Assembly: GCA_018267955.1 (NCBI GenBank)
Contig: JAFDXL010000009.1
Location: 584,717-648,716 of the forward strand
Length of the DNA stretch: 64,000 bases
DNA from: Bacteroidota bacterium
GTDB taxonomy: Bacteria > Bacteroidota > Bacteroidia > Chitinophagales > Chitinophagaceae
Direction of reading: 5' to 3'
The position numbers and the translations under genes are program-made. The notes under the pieces were generated by a model. That model was given only the letters and a program-made list of their open reading frames with translations. It ran no database searches and had not been told where the DNA came from. Below, piece by piece: positions 1-8,682 of this stretch. How positions within the stretch are numbered: position 1 is the stretch's first letter; every line of letters begins with the position of its first letter.

Positions 1-354
1 CTGGGATTTTGTGTAAGCATAGGTATTGTCAATTATTTCGAGCTCTTTGAAAAGAGCCGGCACTATAATGCTTTCCAGGATCATCTTACTAAAATGGATT
101 TGATGACAAATTATTATTTCCATAAGCAAACAAGCAATCTTGCAACAAAGGGTATGCTGCCAGGTCATGTTACAAAGGCCACGTCAAAATTATTAATTAA
201 CAGGGTCAGCGAACAGAATCAGCTTCGTTTTGCAATGGACTATTACGAATTGATATCCTGGTTGATCCTTGGCACCTTATTGCTCATTGTTTTTTCTCCA
301 TACCTCAACAGAACGACAGCATATCTAAGATCCCGAAGACTTTCACCAGCGTAA
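1..354 (+). CDS. MFS multidrug transporter, C-terminal part (DHA2/EmrB-like), cut by window edge
   Basis: The reading frame is open from base 1, so only the last 117 residues are visible. They show the end of one membrane segment (around GFCVSIGIVNYF), a soluble loop of about 60 residues rich in K, H and N, and a final transmembrane helix (WLILGTLLLIVF) followed by a basic tail. This loop-plus-last-helix layout is what I know from Bacteroidota 14-TM drug:proton antiporters of the DHA2 family, and the drug-efflux RND operon lies nearby on the other strand. An internal Met at 94 is not the true start. The substrate cannot be read from this fragment. Confidence 0.6.
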   Translation: MGFCVSIGIVNYFELFEKSRHYNAFQDHLTKMDLMTNYYFHKQTSNLATKGMLPGHVTKATSKLLINRVSEQNQLRFAMDYYELISWLILGTLLLIVFSPYLNRTTAYLRSRRLSPA

Positions 355-376
355 TGTTTCACTTTAAATAAAATTT

Positions 377-739
377 ATGGCACCGGTTATCAAAATCAAA
401 AGAGCATACGACAAGCCTCTGAAAAAAGATGGCTATAGAATACTGGTTGACAGGCTATGGCCGCGCGGCATTGGTAAAGATGATGTTTTACTGGATGAAT
501 GGGCAAAGCAGCTGGCACCATCAGTACATCTTCGAAAATGGTGGGGACATACACCCGAATTATGGGACGAGTTTCAAAAACGCTACATGGCAGAACTCAG
601 ACATAATAAAGCGATAGAAGATTTTGTAGAAAGCCATGCAGATAAAAAAGTGCTGACGCTCATTTATGGTGCGAAGGATACAGAACATAATCATGCCCTT
701 GTATTGCAGGAATATCTTGAACAAAAATTTAGATCTTAA
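377..739 (+). CDS. DUF488 family protein (YeaO-like)
   Basis: A 120-residue soluble protein. The family signature is clear: an N-terminal KIKRAYD strand, then GYRILVDRLWPRGI, LDEWAKQLAPS, LRKWWGH and a C-terminal LTLIYGAKD. Length and motif order match the single-domain YeaO-like branch of DUF488. Its biochemical role is not established. It starts 22 bp after the transporter stop and its TAA abuts the next ATG, so transcription with both neighbours is likely. An alternative frame inside it (429-617) is a shadow. Confidence 0.85.
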   Translation: MAPVIKIKRAYDKPLKKDGYRILVDRLWPRGIGKDDVLLDEWAKQLAPSVHLRKWWGHTPELWDEFQKRYMAELRHNKAIEDFVESHADKKVLTLIYGAKDTEHNHALVLQEYLEQKFRS

Positions 740-1156
740 ATGAATTCTCTCAAACGGAAAATAGCGGGAGCTACTATACTAATAAGCCTGGCCGGTTGTA
801 CCAAGGAGAACAAAATCTTTAGCCTCAAGACGATCCGGTTAAACGATTGCCGGTCGACAAATAGTCACGTCCAAAACGTTTATTTTAAGGTTTTCATCGA
901 TAACAATACGGCAACACCACTTACAACTACAGACGTGTATCCTGGTAATCTTACGCTACCGGCAACATTTAAAATAGCCCCTACTCTGCCGATGACTTTA
1001 TACAGCAAAACCTATTACGTTCAACTATGGGGAGACTCCACAGGCTATATAGCTGCCTGCAAAATAAATATGGCCGATTACAAAATCATATTCCCCATTG
1101 ATATGGAAGTAAAAAATGACAGTTTAAACATCTCCATTATGGGTAGCTGGAAATGA
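740..1156 (+). CDS. Small lipoprotein, function unknown
   Basis: A 138-residue protein. It begins with a short basic segment (MNSLKRK), a hydrophobic stretch and a lipobox-like LAGC with Cys20, so it is probably a lipoprotein cleaved by signal peptidase II. The mature part is rich in T, N and beta-prone residues, with no motif I recognise. The start codon directly follows the stop of the DUF488 gene with no gap, which suggests translational coupling. I infer an envelope location only. Confidence 0.65.
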   Translation: MNSLKRKIAGATILISLAGCTKENKIFSLKTIRLNDCRSTNSHVQNVYFKVFIDNNTATPLTTTDVYPGNLTLPATFKIAPTLPMTLYSKTYYVQLWGDSTGYIAACKINMADYKIIFPIDMEVKNDSLNISIMGSWK

Positions 1157-1212
1157 TAGACAATCCATACCTGTTAAGAAATGGAGCACGTAAAAATAAT
1201 TCTACTTCTTTT

Positions 1213-2664
1213 TTACCACCCTCCACCAACAGACCTGTACAGTGCAACCTGACCTTGCAGAATATTCTTTTGTGTCTCTATTAAATTGATTTCTGCTTCT
1301 ATAGCTGTCTTCTGCGCGGCGATCACTTCCAGATAAGATGCATATCCTGCTTTGAATAATTCGTTAGAGGTACTTACTGCTTCCGTAAGCACATCGGTCT
1401 CTTCCTTATTAAGCCGGTAAACTTCTTTGAACTGGTCAATATCATTAGAAACCGTAAGGATTTCCCTGAATGCCTGCAGAACCGTTTTATTATAAGTATA
1501 TAAAGCCATTGTCCTTTCCGCTTCTGCACGTTTGATGTTACCACGAAGACTGCTTCTGTTGACCAAAGGAGCCGTAAGCCCACCGATAATGCCATATGCC
1601 AGGGATGCGGGATCAAACAACAGCTTACTGTTAAAAGAGCTGTAGCCGGCAAATGGCATTAAGGTCAATGCAGGCAGAAGGGTTGCTTTTGCAGCAAGCA
1701 CGTCTGCACCGCTGGCTTTCAGATTCCATTCGGCTTCCAGTATATCCGGCCTGCCGGCAAGTATCTCAGCCGGCAGTAGCGGTTTGTAGTCGGCGGCCAT
1801 ACCAAGTGCTAAAATATCAGCATGTCTTTTTATAGGCTGCGGAAATCGCCCCAGGTAGTAGTTAATTTCATTCTCAACACGTACTATATTCCGCTCCGTT
1901 TGTGCCAGTAGCGCTTTCGTCCGCAGCAACTGGGCTGTCATTTGCTGCACACCCAGTTCTGTTGTTCTTCCCGCCTCTTTTTGTATAGTGGTGATGTACA
2001 GCGCGCTATCCTGCAATGCAATATTATCGTTGATCACATTTTTCATGGCATCTAAGGCCACCAGTTCATAATACCTTGTAGCCACCTCGGCAACCAATGT
2101 GGTGATCACCAGTTTACGGCCCTGCTCAGATGCCAGCAGGCTCATATACGCCGCTTTTTTCTGGTTCTTTAATTTGCCCCAGAGGTCTATTTCCCAATTG
2201 CTCCTTAGCCCTATAAAATAGTTGGGAACAAAAGGAAGGGATACCTTCTGACCTTCATCAATATTGCCGGATAGATTGGTATCAAAATTACCTACACCTT
2301 CCATGGTGTAATCTCCATACTTCTGTCCCGAGGCAGTGGCATCAGCACTTATAACGGGTAACATAGCGCCCCTTTTTATCCTGAATTGGGCGGCAGCCAT
2401 TTCTATACGCTGCCGGGCTATGAATACATCCGGGTTTTGCTGAATGGCAATGGCAATCAGGTTGGTAAGGTTCGTGTCGGCAAATATCCCTTTGTCAATA
2501 AATTTCCCTTTACTGAGATTGTAACTAACATAAAAACTGTCCGGCACCTTCAATTTACCTTCCTCGCTGACGCTTCTCTTTGAAACGCTGCAACTACCCA
2601 ATATAAGAGCAACAGCCGGTGCAACCATTACAAAGCGTTTAAGCGCATGTAAAAAACTAAGCAT
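1213..2664 (-). CDS. Outer-membrane efflux factor, TolC/OprM (NodT) family lipoprotein
   Basis: Third gene of an RND efflux operon. From the Met at 2664 the protein has about 483 residues, the usual length for an OMF lipoprotein. It has a signal peptide and lipobox (LILGSC), then two repeated alpha-helical/coiled regions typical of TolC-type exit ducts. Diagnostic stretches are QNPDVFIARQRIE, a central LGRFP motif, LPAEILAGRPDILEAEW and a terminal QVALYRSVGGGW. The open frame extends upstream to 2793, but that part overlaps the pump gene and lacks a signal peptide, so I place the start at 2664, 16 bp after the pump stop. It forms the outer-membrane duct for the pump encoded upstream. Confidence 0.9.
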   Translation of the reverse strand: MLSFLHALKRFVMVAPAVALILGSCSVSKRSVSEEGKLKVPDSFYVSYNLSKGKFIDKGIFADTNLTNLIAIAIQQNPDVFIARQRIEMAAAQFRIKRGAMLPVISADATASGQKYGDYTMEGVGNFDTNLSGNIDEGQKVSLPFVPNYFIGLRSNWEIDLWGKLKNQKKAAYMSLLASEQGRKLVITTLVAEVATRYYELVALDAMKNVINDNIALQDSALYITTIQKEAGRTTELGVQQMTAQLLRTKALLAQTERNIVRVENEINYYLGRFPQPIKRHADILALGMAADYKPLLPAEILAGRPDILEAEWNLKASGADVLAAKATLLPALTLMPFAGYSSFNSKLLFDPASLAYGIIGGLTAPLVNRSSLRGNIKRAEAERTMALYTYNKTVLQAFREILTVSNDIDQFKEVYRLNKEETDVLTEAVSTSNELFKAGYASYLEVIAAQKTAIEAEINLIETQKNILQGQVALYRSVGGGW

Positions 2665-2680
2665 TTGATATTTGAACCGT

Positions 2681-5600
2681 TTAATTATTGTTTGAGAAAT
2701 TTGATTCTTCAGAAAGTACAAGCGGATGTGATACCAGTTCAGAAACCGGCTCCTGCAACCGTTTTTTCTTACCCATGCTCGCAAACAGTACATACAATCC
2801 CGGAACGAGTATAAGCCCGAACAATGTACCTGTGAGCATACCGCCTGCGGCGGCTGTTCCTATACTCCTGTTGCCCATGGCGCCTGCACCACTGGCTATA
2901 CAAAGCGGGATCAATCCGGCTATGAAGGCAAAAGACGTCATCAGGATCGGCCGGAACCTTGATACTGCACCCTCTACAGCAGATTGTAATATCGTTGCAC
3001 CTTCTTTACTCCGCTGTATGGCAAACTCTACGATGAGGATCGCGTTCTTACCTAATAAGCCGATAAGCATTACCAGCGCCACTTGTGCATAGATATTATT
3101 TTCCAGTCCCGCGATCTTCAGGAACAGGAAGGAACCGAAAATACCCGTGGGTAAAGACAAGATCACCGACAGCGGCAGCAAAAAACTTTCGTATTGCGCA
3201 GCCAGCAGCAGGTACACAAATACCAGGCATATCAGGAAGATAAATACCGCCTGGTTACCGGAAAGTATTTGTTCCCTGGTCATGCCCGACCATTCTATAC
3301 CATAGCCACGCGGTAGTTTTTCTTTCGCTATTCGCTCCACCTCATTAATAGCATCCCCGCTGCTAAAGCCCTGCGCTGCATCTCCATTGATCATTGCAGA
3401 AGTGTACATATTGTAGCGTGTCAGTTGTTCGGGCCCATATACACGCTCCATCCTGATGAAGGTAGAATATGGCACCATCTCTCCGTTGTTACTTTTTACA
3501 TACAGGTTCAGTACATCTTCCGGCTTGCTCCTATATTGCGGGCCAGCCTGAAGCATTACTTTATACATCTGCCCGAAACGGATAAAATTAGTCGTGTAGT
3601 AACTGCCTAATAAAGTTTGCAAGGTGCTGAGGGCTTTGTCAATGGTCACTCCTTTTTGCGCCGCAATCTCCTGGTCTACATGAATAAGATATTGTGGAAA
3701 ATTCGGGTCGAACCCGGTGAACACATTAGACACAACAGGAGATTGCTCCAGCGCTGTAGTCAGATCCTTGGTCACGGTAGCCATTTTTTGAAGATCGTCA
3801 GTTCCCGTCTTATCCAGCAGCCTTAGTTCAAAACCACTGGCGTTACCAAAACCCGGTACCGTTGGCGGTGGAAAAAACTGGATACTTGCATCCGCTATAT
3901 GCGCGGTCTGTTGTTCCAATGCTTTTATAGTGGCATCCAGCGATGCTTTTCGCTCCTTCCAGGGTTTTAAATTGATCATGCCCATACCATAAGATGCGCC
4001 CGCAACATCACTCATCAGGCTAAAGCCTGCCAGTGTAGAAATGGATTCAATACCATCTACCCCTTTTGCAGCCTGCTGTATCCGGTTAAGCACTTCTTCG
4101 GTACGCTCCAGGGTAGCGCCCGGCGGCGTGGTCACGTTTACATATACCATTCCCTGGTCTTCAGTAGGAATGAAGCCGGAAGGCAAAATTGCCTGTGAGC
4201 CCCATGTAGCCAGAAAGAAAAACACAAGCAGTATCAAAGTAACGGCCCTTCTATCCGCTATTTTTGTTATCAGGTGAGCATATTCGCCGGCAAGCCTGTC
4301 ATAGCCGGTATTAAATCTCATAAAGAATCTGTCTATAAACCCTGCCTTCTTTTTTGCAGGATCCGGATGCTTCAGCATGATCGCGCACAGCGCAGGCGTT
4401 AATGTAACGGCATTGATACCGGAAATAACAATAGCTATGGCCAGCGTAAGTGAAAACTGGCGGTAGAATACACCTACCGGGCCGGACATAAATGCTACCG
4501 GTACAAATACTGCCGACATCACAAGCGTAATGGCAATGATAGCGCCGCTTATCTCTTTCATCGCCGCCATCGTAGCCTGCAAAGGCGGCATATGTTTTTC
4601 TGTCATTTTGGTATGCACGGCCTCTACTACCACTATCGCGTTATCCACCACTATACCAATTGCAAGTACCAGGGCAAATAACGTCAACAGGTTGATGGAG
4701 AACCCAAGCATCTGCATAAAAAACAAGGTTCCTATCAATGCAACAGGCACCGCCAATGCGGGAATGATCGTTGACCGGAAGTCCTGCAGGAATAAATACA
4801 CAACGATGAATACCAGTATAAATGCTTCCATCAAGGTCTTCAGTACCTCGTCGATAGAAGCATCCAGGAACCTCGATACATCATAGCTGATATTATAGGT
4901 CATACCGGGAGGAAAGGAGACCTCTTTTAACTCAGCCATGCGTGTTTTAATATTGTCGATCACTTCACTTGCATTAGAGCCCGGCCTCTGCTTGATCATA
5001 ATAGACGCGGAAGGCCGGCCATCGGTCATCGAGGTCATGTCATAGTCAAGCGAACCGAATTCTACATCTGCAACATCACCCAGTTTTAATACCGAGCCAT
5101 TGCCTTCGGCCCTGAGCACAATGTTTTTGTATTGCTCGGGCTGAACAAACTTTCCGCTGTATCGCAAAACGTATTGCAGAGGCTGTGCGTGCTTGCCTGA
5201 ACTTTCACCTGTTTTACCAGGCGCGGCTTCTACGTTCTGGGCACGTATTGCCGCGATCACTTCTTCTGTAGAGATATTGTAAGCATGCAGCCTGTCTGGT
5301 TTTAGCCATACACGCATAGAATAGTCCCTCGCACCCATGATCTCTGCAAAGCCAACGCCTTCAATACGCTTTAGCTCTTTTAAAACATTGATGTCTGCAA
5401 AATTGTAAATGAACATTTCATCCGCAGCAGTATCAGTACTTATGATGTTCAGATACATCAGCATACTGTTCACCTCTTTTTCTGTGGTTACGCCGGCTTT
5501 AATTACCTCTTCAGGCAACTCATCCAATACGGTCGTTACACGGTTCTGCACATTCACAGCAGCTATATCCGGGTCTGTACCTACTTTGAAGTAGATCTGT

Positions 5601-5869
5601 ATAATGGTAGTACCATTATTACTGGTCACGGTAGACATATATGTCATTCCCGGTACACCGTTTATCGCCCGTTCCAGCGGGGTAGCTACTGCCTTGGTGC
5701 ACACCTCGGCATTGGCACCGGTATAGTTAGCGGTTACTATTACCGAAGGCGGAACAATATCAGGGAACTGCGTAACAGGGAGATTGAATAATGCCAATAC
5801 CCCCAGCAGGACAATAATAAGTGAAATGACCAGTGACAGTACGGGCCTTTTAATAAAAATATCAAACAT
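2681..5869 (-). CDS. RND efflux pump, inner-membrane transporter (HAE1/AcrB family)
   Basis: A 1062-residue protein of typical AcrB length with 12 predicted transmembrane helices in two halves. It begins MFDIFIKRPVLSLVIS, the classic RND N-terminus. The proton-relay Asp pair sits in the TM4 motif GIVVDNAIVVVE, and the second half contains the LLGKNAILIVEFA signature. The C-terminus carries a charged tail of about 25 residues. It exchanges protons for hydrophobic compounds taken from the periplasm and passes them to the outer-membrane factor. It lies between the adaptor gene (27 bp upstream) and the OMF gene, so a single adaptor-pump-duct operon is clear. Confidence 0.95.
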   Translation of the reverse strand: MFDIFIKRPVLSLVISLIIVLLGVLALFNLPVTQFPDIVPPSVIVTANYTGANAEVCTKAVATPLERAINGVPGMTYMSTVTSNNGTTIIQIYFKVGTDPDIAAVNVQNRVTTVLDELPEEVIKAGVTTEKEVNSMLMYLNIISTDTAADEMFIYNFADINVLKELKRIEGVGFAEIMGARDYSMRVWLKPDRLHAYNISTEEVIAAIRAQNVEAAPGKTGESSGKHAQPLQYVLRYSGKFVQPEQYKNIVLRAEGNGSVLKLGDVADVEFGSLDYDMTSMTDGRPSASIMIKQRPGSNASEVIDNIKTRMAELKEVSFPPGMTYNISYDVSRFLDASIDEVLKTLMEAFILVFIVVYLFLQDFRSTIIPALAVPVALIGTLFFMQMLGFSINLLTLFALVLAIGIVVDNAIVVVEAVHTKMTEKHMPPLQATMAAMKEISGAIIAITLVMSAVFVPVAFMSGPVGVFYRQFSLTLAIAIVISGINAVTLTPALCAIMLKHPDPAKKKAGFIDRFFMRFNTGYDRLAGEYAHLITKIADRRAVTLILLVFFFLATWGSQAILPSGFIPTEDQGMVYVNVTTPPGATLERTEEVLNRIQQAAKGVDGIESISTLAGFSLMSDVAGASYGMGMINLKPWKERKASLDATIKALEQQTAHIADASIQFFPPPTVPGFGNASGFELRLLDKTGTDDLQKMATVTKDLTTALEQSPVVSNVFTGFDPNFPQYLIHVDQEIAAQKGVTIDKALSTLQTLLGSYYTTNFIRFGQMYKVMLQAGPQYRSKPEDVLNLYVKSNNGEMVPYSTFIRMERVYGPEQLTRYNMYTSAMINGDAAQGFSSGDAINEVERIAKEKLPRGYGIEWSGMTREQILSGNQAVFIFLICLVFVYLLLAAQYESFLLPLSVILSLPTGIFGSFLFLKIAGLENNIYAQVALVMLIGLLGKNAILIVEFAIQRSKEGATILQSAVEGAVSRFRPILMTSFAFIAGLIPLCIASGAGAMGNRSIGTAAAGGMLTGTLFGLILVPGLYVLFASMGKKKRLQEPVSELVSHPLVLSEESNFSNNN

Positions 5870-5896
5870 GTGGATGAAGATGATTACTTCTGAATA

Positions 5897-7027
5897 CTAT
5901 AGAATATTCTTTCGGATTAAACTATCCTGGCTTACCATTGCCGGGGAAACCTGCATACCGTCTTTTATATTTTGGATGCCCTCATAAACAACCGTCTCGC
6001 CCTCCTGCAATCCTGATTCTATTATATAAAAATCACCCAGCCTTGCTTTGGGCTTAAAATTGCGCATCTTCACCTTATTGGCTTTATCCACTACAAATAC
6101 ATAATTTTTGTCCTGGATCTCGAAAGCAGCCTTTTGCGGAAGTACTAATGCTTCTTCTACGTTATTGGTCAGCTTTATTTTACCTGTAGCACCGTGTTTT
6201 AGCAGGAACTGCGGATTGGGGAAACGTGCCCTGAAAGCAATAGACCCGGTATTCTCCTGGAACTCACTTACAACCGTTTCGACCTGCCCTGAAAACTCAT
6301 ATTGCTTTCCATCAGAGAGAACCAGATGAACAGTTTTGTCTGTCGTATCTGCCCCCTTTGGCCTGGCCCTCAGATAGTCCAGGTATTCGTTCTCAGAAAT
6401 ATTAAAATAGGCAAATACCGAACTGATATCCGATACACTGGTTATCAGGGTCCCTTCTTCCAGCAAGCTTCCTGGTTTTAATGGTATCCGGTCTATAATA
6501 CCATCGTATGGGGCGTATATTTTTGTATAGGATAATCTAGCTCTTGCATGATCCAGCGCAGCCCTTGCCTCTTCTATCCTGGCACTTTGAGCGGCAAACT
6601 TTGCCCTTGCCACATCCAGTTCAGAAGTAGAGAGTATCCTTTTATTTACAAGTAGCTTTACGCGCTCTAATTCCAGCTCTACAGTTTTTGCATCGGCAAT
6701 GATGCTGTTCAGGCTGGCCTGGGCCTTGCTTACCTCTGCTCTTAACTCCTCGTCGCTGATGGTAAATAAAAGCTGCCCTTTTTTAATGAACTTCCCTTCA
6801 TCTACATGTATCTTTTCTAGGAAACCGGCTACTCTACTTCTGAGCTCTACATTCTGTATGGCTTGTATATCCGCTACATACATCCGGTCCAGGGAGATAT
6901 CCTTTTCTATAACAGTGGTTACGGGTATTTTTTTATTTCCTTTATCGGTGGTTTTATCAGCTTCAGTGCTACATGAAACCAGGAGCAATCCTATTAACGG
7001 AATGCCAAAATAGCTGCGTTTACGCAT
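5897..7027 (-). CDS. RND efflux adaptor (membrane fusion protein, HlyD/AcrA family)
   Basis: A 376-residue lipoprotein (lipobox LLVSC at about residue 19). Domains follow the adaptor order: lipoyl half-motifs (VAGFLEKIHVDEGKFIKKG and APYDGIIDRIPLKPG), an alpha-helical hairpin between them (about residues 95-165), then beta-barrel and membrane-proximal domains ending in GLQEGETVVYEGIQNIKDG. It links the inner-membrane pump to the outer-membrane duct. It is the first gene of the operon. The leader at 7028-7110 is A/T-rich with no classical ribosome binding site, as is normal for Bacteroidota. No regulator gene adjoins it. Confidence 0.92.
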   Translation of the reverse strand: MRKRSYFGIPLIGLLLVSCSTEADKTTDKGNKKIPVTTVIEKDISLDRMYVADIQAIQNVELRSRVAGFLEKIHVDEGKFIKKGQLLFTISDEELRAEVSKAQASLNSIIADAKTVELELERVKLLVNKRILSTSELDVARAKFAAQSARIEEARAALDHARARLSYTKIYAPYDGIIDRIPLKPGSLLEEGTLITSVSDISSVFAYFNISENEYLDYLRARPKGADTTDKTVHLVLSDGKQYEFSGQVETVVSEFQENTGSIAFRARFPNPQFLLKHGATGKIKLTNNVEEALVLPQKAAFEIQDKNYVFVVDKANKVKMRNFKPKARLGDFYIIESGLQEGETVVYEGIQNIKDGMQVSPAMVSQDSLIRKNIL

Positions 7028-7110
7028 AATATTGCGTTTAAACTTTATTGTTTTTGTTTAGCAATAGTTGATCAGATCAACAAAAAAATAAAAGAAGGGA
7101 ATTAGCTAAA

Positions 7111-7506
7111 TCAGAACAATGTGTACCTGAAGAGGAATAGATAATAATCCGGCCTTACAATACCGGACCAGTTAATGTATATAGGAGTATTAGTGATAAC
7201 GACAGGCACTCGTTGCTGACTTTGCAGGGCCTGCGCAATATTATTACCCTTATTAACCAGGCTTCTGCCTTTGATCTTGGTAAGGGCGCGTACATGTATA
7301 TCTACATGGTCGCCGTGTGGTTTTATGATACAATCTGTTTGCTCATCTGCTGAAACAGCCATCGGAGCAGTAATCTGCTCTACCGGGATCATCTTTCCAG
7401 ATACCGGGTAAGCCATTGATTGCTGTGATAGAATAAGCGATGCTACGAACACTAAGAGGGCCATAAGCCCTTGAAAAGCAACCTTAGTGTTTAGTTTTAA
7501 TGACAT
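7111..7506 (-). CDS. Small exported protein, unknown
   Basis: A 131-residue protein with a long N-terminal signal (hydrophobic LMALLVFVASLIL, then SQQSMA as a plausible signal peptidase I site). The mature part is about 95 residues with no recognised domain. It ends in aromatic-rich DYYLFLFRYTLF, which could be a terminal beta-strand. It lies upstream of the efflux operon on the same strand, separated by 83 bp, and may share transcription with it. I make no functional assignment. Confidence 0.55.
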   Translation of the reverse strand: MSLKLNTKVAFQGLMALLVFVASLILSQQSMAYPVSGKMIPVEQITAPMAVSADEQTDCIIKPHGDHVDIHVRALTKIKGRSLVNKGNNIAQALQSQQRVPVVITNTPIYINWSGIVRPDYYLFLFRYTLF

Positions 7507-7523
7507 GCGCCTAAAATTCCGGG

Positions 7524-7551
7524 CAAAACTAAAGCAAAATATTTTTTCAAA
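7524..7551 (-). promoter_or_regulatory. Possible Bacteroidota-type promoter for the 7506 gene
   Basis: Read on the minus strand, a TAGTTTTG (-7 type, TAnnTTTG) lies at 7531-7524, about 20 bp upstream of the ATG at 7506. A TTTG lies 16 bp further upstream (7551-7548). The spacing is somewhat shorter than the usual 19-21 bp between the -33 and -7 elements, so the call is tentative. Confidence 0.35.
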
Positions 7552-7592
7552 AATGTTAATTTGTTGCTACTCATTAGTTTTCGTTGAGATAT

Positions 7593-8243
7593 TCAATTCA
7601 GAGACTGTTTTTGTGCAGCGTTGAAAATAGCCCTGTCAGATACACTCAGGATGGTTAACGTAAAGAGCCCTAAAACAACTAATAATGCCATTTCAAGCGT
7701 AGAAAACATCTGCGATCTACTGATTATTGTTTGAGAATTTTGTCTCAGCTCATCACCTGCTCCTATTTGTATTTTACTTAAACTATTAAGATCATTCAAC
7801 ACAGAGTTCAGGCCGGCCGCTAACGCAATACCGTTTGTATTATAGTCTGCGTCCCCGCTGATATATTTTTTTTCCAGACCATTATATAGATCAAGATGCT
7901 TCCGGAATTCTGCCCAATGTAGTTTTTCTTCTTTTGTAAGCACCGTCTGCTCATAAGACTGCACCAGCGATGCAATATGCCGGTTATGAGCATTGATAAG
8001 AGCAGCCGTTTGCGCGTCATTGCCTTTTTCTTTCAGCAATAATCTTTTACGGTAGATATTATCAGTTATTTCAAAAATATAAGCCGATGGTTTGAGTCGG
8101 TCATCGCAGATGGATGAAATGGACTGATCTAAACTTGAAATTTTTGCACTCAGGAAAAAATTACCGACGAGGATAATCAGTATAATCCCTGTCAGCCCCA
8201 AGGCTGCTTTCATTTTGTATTTAATATAATACTGCCACATCAT
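7593..8243 (-). CDS. Membrane four-helix-bundle sensor protein without output domain
   Basis: A 216-residue protein: TM helix near residues 12-31, a periplasmic helical domain of about 145 residues and a second TM near 180-202. The periplasmic part looks like the four-helix bundle found at the front of methyl-accepting chemotaxis proteins (SSLDQSISSICDDRLKPSAYIFEI, then paired helices with RKRLLLKEKG). No HAMP, kinase or MCP signalling domain follows; the protein ends about 14 residues after TM2. It may be an orphan sensor that signals through partners, or a truncated gene. It is the last chromosomal gene before the island. Confidence 0.6.
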   Translation of the reverse strand: MMWQYYIKYKMKAALGLTGIILIILVGNFFLSAKISSLDQSISSICDDRLKPSAYIFEITDNIYRKRLLLKEKGNDAQTAALINAHNRHIASLVQSYEQTVLTKEEKLHWAEFRKHLDLYNGLEKKYISGDADYNTNGIALAAGLNSVLNDLNSLSKIQIGAGDELRQNSQTIISRSQMFSTLEMALLVVLGLFTLTILSVSDRAIFNAAQKQSLN

Positions 8244-8468
8244 AACGAGTTCAAATATGCATTAAAAGGAATAGTTATAACAATTGCTTCAAAAAATACA
8301 TTTTATTAATCGCATTTATGCAATTTCATTACATAAGTCGATTAATCTTTGGGTAAAAGTTTTTCATCGGCGTAGCCCTCTAGACTACTTTATAAAGGTT
8401 ATAAATTACCTGATTTGAGAATAGGTTTGCTCTTACTGAAATTACGATAAAAGGCAGAAAACAAAAAA

Positions 8469-8489
8469 GGGTCTCGCTATGCGAAACCC
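8469..8489 (-). terminator. Rho-independent terminator, probably the original tRNA-Arg terminator
   Basis: An imperfect hairpin (GGGTCTCGC, TAT, GCGAAACCC) is followed on the minus strand by a T run (CCCTTTTTTG). It lies directly next to the displaced 46-bp 3' end of tRNA-Arg, so before the island entered it most likely terminated that tRNA. Confidence 0.7.
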
Positions 8490-8493
8490 TTTC

Positions 8494-8539
8494 GTGACCT
8501 TGTCAGGATTCAAACCTGAAACCTTTTGATCCGTAGTCA
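8494..8539. repeat. Left attachment site (attL), tRNA-Arg 3' fragment
   Basis: This 46-bp stretch is identical to 61276-61321. On the minus strand it reads as the 3' part of tRNA-Arg from the anticodon loop through the T-arm (GGTTTGAATCC) to the acceptor end. The identity stops abruptly on both sides. Inside the island (8540 on) the sequence no longer matches a tRNA, so this is a crossover scar and not a gene. Confidence 0.9.
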
Positions 8540-8642
8540 TCGTATTATTGTAGCGATATGAATTAAAATGGTCTGTAAATGCCCATAAATAAAGATTTAT
8601 AATTCATATCTATTTTTTATAACCCAGATAAATCCTAATTTT

Positions 8643-8663
8643 CTGTGCAAATTCTGTGCAAAT
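8643..8663. repeat. Tandem CTGTGCAAAT arm-site-like repeat, left copy
   Basis: Two CTGTGCAAAT units in tandem, repeated identically at 61210-61230 near the other island end. They lie 20-40 bp before the integrase start codon. I infer arm-type binding sites for the integrase or its excisionase. A diverged single unit also occurs near 23680. Confidence 0.6.
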
Positions 8664-8682
8664 ATTTCGCTAACTTTAAAAT

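Noticed and set aside
1374-1835. Open frames opposite or within the outer-membrane factor gene (1374-1652 and 1653-1835)
   Set aside because: They lie inside a well-supported OMF gene, have no motif, signal or partner, and are shadows in other frames.
2688-5594. Several plus-strand frames opposite the RND pump
   Set aside because: Hydrophobic antisense of a transmembrane protein; no start context and no family resemblance.
8494-8539. A second functional tRNA-Arg gene at the left end
   Set aside because: Only the 3' 46 bases are present; the acceptor 5' strand and D-arm are missing.
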